NCBI GenBank assembly: GCA_946894095.1
Contig: OX335644.1
Location: 24,781,595-24,845,594 of the forward strand
DNA length: 64,000 nt
DNA from: Incurvaria masculella
Taxonomy: Eukaryota > Arthropoda > Insecta > Lepidoptera > Incurvariidae
Reading direction: 5' to 3'
Shown: one piece after another, positions 62,757-64,000 of the stretch
Layout: each line of letters starts with the position of its first letter
Position numbering within the stretch: the stretch's first letter is position 1
Made by a program: the position numbers and the translations under genes
Notes under the pieces: model-generated
What the model saw: the letters and a program-made list of their open reading frames with translations, nothing else
Told to the model about the DNA's origin: nothing
The model's database searches: none

Positions 62757-63044
62757 GTAAATACATATTCGATAACACATAGTTACAAAGATTTATTTCC
62801 AGGCGGTTAATTAGCTTTCATGTAGACCTATGGCATCCTGATTCTGAAAATAAAAAAACGTTTTCATCTATCAGCTTTAGTTTTGGAGATATTACATAAA
62901 TGTTATTTTGTAGAAAAATACAAAAATTTACACCATAAAAAATATTTGATTTTCGAAAGCAGCCAAAAATGATATTTTTAATGATTTTCTTGCATGAGAT
63001 AGGAATGGTAGGTCTCGTTTCGAACTCCAGCAATAATTTACCAT

Positions 63045-63385
63045 TCAATGCACATCCCTACTGCCCTTATATCGTTCCTCCATGGTGCGAATTTCTTGAT
63101 GGAATCTTTCTCCTTGTTCGTCACTAAAGTGGCCAAGATTTTTAGGAAAGTGATCCAGATGAGAGTGTAAATAATGAAGTTTTATGCTCATGTTGCAACC
63201 AAGATCTTTCAGACATATTAACATATGTTGGACCAAGTCTTGGTAGTTTAATAGTCCGTGCACGCGGTTTTTACGAAATCTGTCACCGATTTCTATAATT
63301 TTTAAAAACATAGTCACCACAAATAAAGCAAAAATTTTGGATCGTTTAAACAACGTCTCCTCGATGTAGACATCGCTATAATTTT
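63045..63385 (-). pseudogene. Transposon-derived ORF fragment (SDEQGERFHQEI motif)
   Basis: The minus frame contains NMSIKLHYLHSHLDHFPKNL, GHFSDEQGERFHQEIRTMEE and RYKGS, then a stop. I recognise the KLH-LHSHLD-FP-NLG--SDE-GERFHQ-I--ME-RY block from multi-copy arthropod and cnidarian proteins usually treated as transposon-derived; their function is not known to me. Only about 110 residues are left and the C-terminal part is lost, so it is annotated as a fragment. Confidence 0.6.
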
Positions 63386-63714
63386 ATCTCAATCGACATC
63401 AACACTGTATTAAATTCGTAAATGTGCGCCCACCCTCACAAAAAATATCAAAAAGCTATGTACCGAAAATAAAAGCTGATAGATAGAAATGGCTGGTAGA
63501 TTTAAATTTACTGCACCAAAAGATAAAAGAAAAGTGAAAAAACTTCTGGAAAATTTTAAAAAGTAAAATTTTGTAACCATGTGTAATAAACAAAAAATAT
63601 TTATATTTGAATCGGTGCAATGCCTTTAAAAAAAAATTCATTCAAAATGTATGGAAAATGTACTGTTTCGACAGTTTTCAAGGCGAATGTCTCTTAAATT
63701 ACTAGTTGTGACTG

Positions 63715-63890
63715 GACACGTATGGCTAATACCTCACCTACTATCATGATATCAGCCCTGCCAACTACATTAAACTCGATGGAAAACACTGACAAATTTT
63801 ATTGCCGCTTCGACCATCGTGCATTTAATGCGATGGTACCAACCCGGGCGGGATTAACCTTACCTCCGAAATACGGAAGGATGCACAAAC
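63715..63890 (-). mobile_element. SINE fragment, minus
   Basis: gactggacacgtatggctaa, tattgccgcttcgaccatcg, ggtaccaacccgggcgggat. Confidence 0.7.
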
Positions 63891-64000
63891 TTATTATAAG
63901 GCTCAGCACAAAATCGCTCTATTGCGCACCGGCACTTTCTCTGGTTAATTAAAAAAATGGCAGGCTCCATGATGAGGACTCAACATGTCCACAAAGGGGG

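Overview
This window is eukaryotic, intron-rich, AT-rich and full of transposons. It looks like a lepidopteran nuclear genome. The signs are: one gene split into short exons with GT..AG introns; many copies of interspersed elements that I recognise from general knowledge as typical of moths and butterflies (the ACCGGCCAAGTGCGAGTC-type element, a tRNA-derived SINE, palindromic MITEs, R1-, Jockey/CR1- and RTE-type LINE fragments); and a short interstitial array of the insect telomere repeat TTAGG. There are no bacterial-type operons, rRNA genes or CRISPR arrays.

The main gene is on the minus strand. It is the insect orthologue of the CNNM/ancient conserved domain (ACDP) Mg2+/metal transport mediators, called unextended (uex) in Drosophila. 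I can join 13 exons from 42010 down to 2259. Every intron has GT..AG ends and every phase matches, giving an uninterrupted frame of 1101 codons. In order they encode: a signal peptide and N-terminal extracellular segment (exon 1), a long acidic linker plus the rest of the extracellular domain (exon 2), the DUF21 membrane module (exons 3-4), a CBS pair (exons 5-7), a basic linker (exon 8), a cyclic-nucleotide-binding-homology domain (exons 9-12) and a basic C-terminal tail (exon 13). The true end of the tail is unresolved. A second, clearly paralogous first exon lies head to head on the plus strand at 47623-48074, so this looks like a divergent gene pair whose second member continues beyond the window.

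Layout: 1-352 holds a partial exon of an unidentified coiled-coil protein (minus). 928-1790 holds a plus-strand ORF with a hydrophobic N-terminus and five 35-residue tandem repeats, frameshifted in the last repeat. 2259-12471 carries uex exons 13 to 6, with a LINE, inverted repeats, a Harbinger-like MITE and a 181/197-bp array built from a piece of exon 6. 12472-27609 is a 15-kb intron with an R1-type RNase H fragment, MITEs, SINEs and the TTAGG tract. 27610-30896 holds exons 5 to 2. 30897-41588 is intron 1, mostly repeats, with a Ty3/Gypsy RT scrap and a LINE scrap. 42011-47622 is the space between the two first exons and contains a 2.6-kb, four-deep nest of transposons. 48075-64000 is the downstream part (presumably intron 1) of the paralogue, again mostly SINEs, MITEs and LINE ends, plus one transposon-derived ORF fragment near 63050-63385.

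I did not find a convincing new multi-gene system. The observations most worth following are the head-to-head CNNM paralogue, the partial-exon tandem array, the 35-residue repeat ORF, the inverted repeats that bracket uex exon 11, and the nested transposon block.
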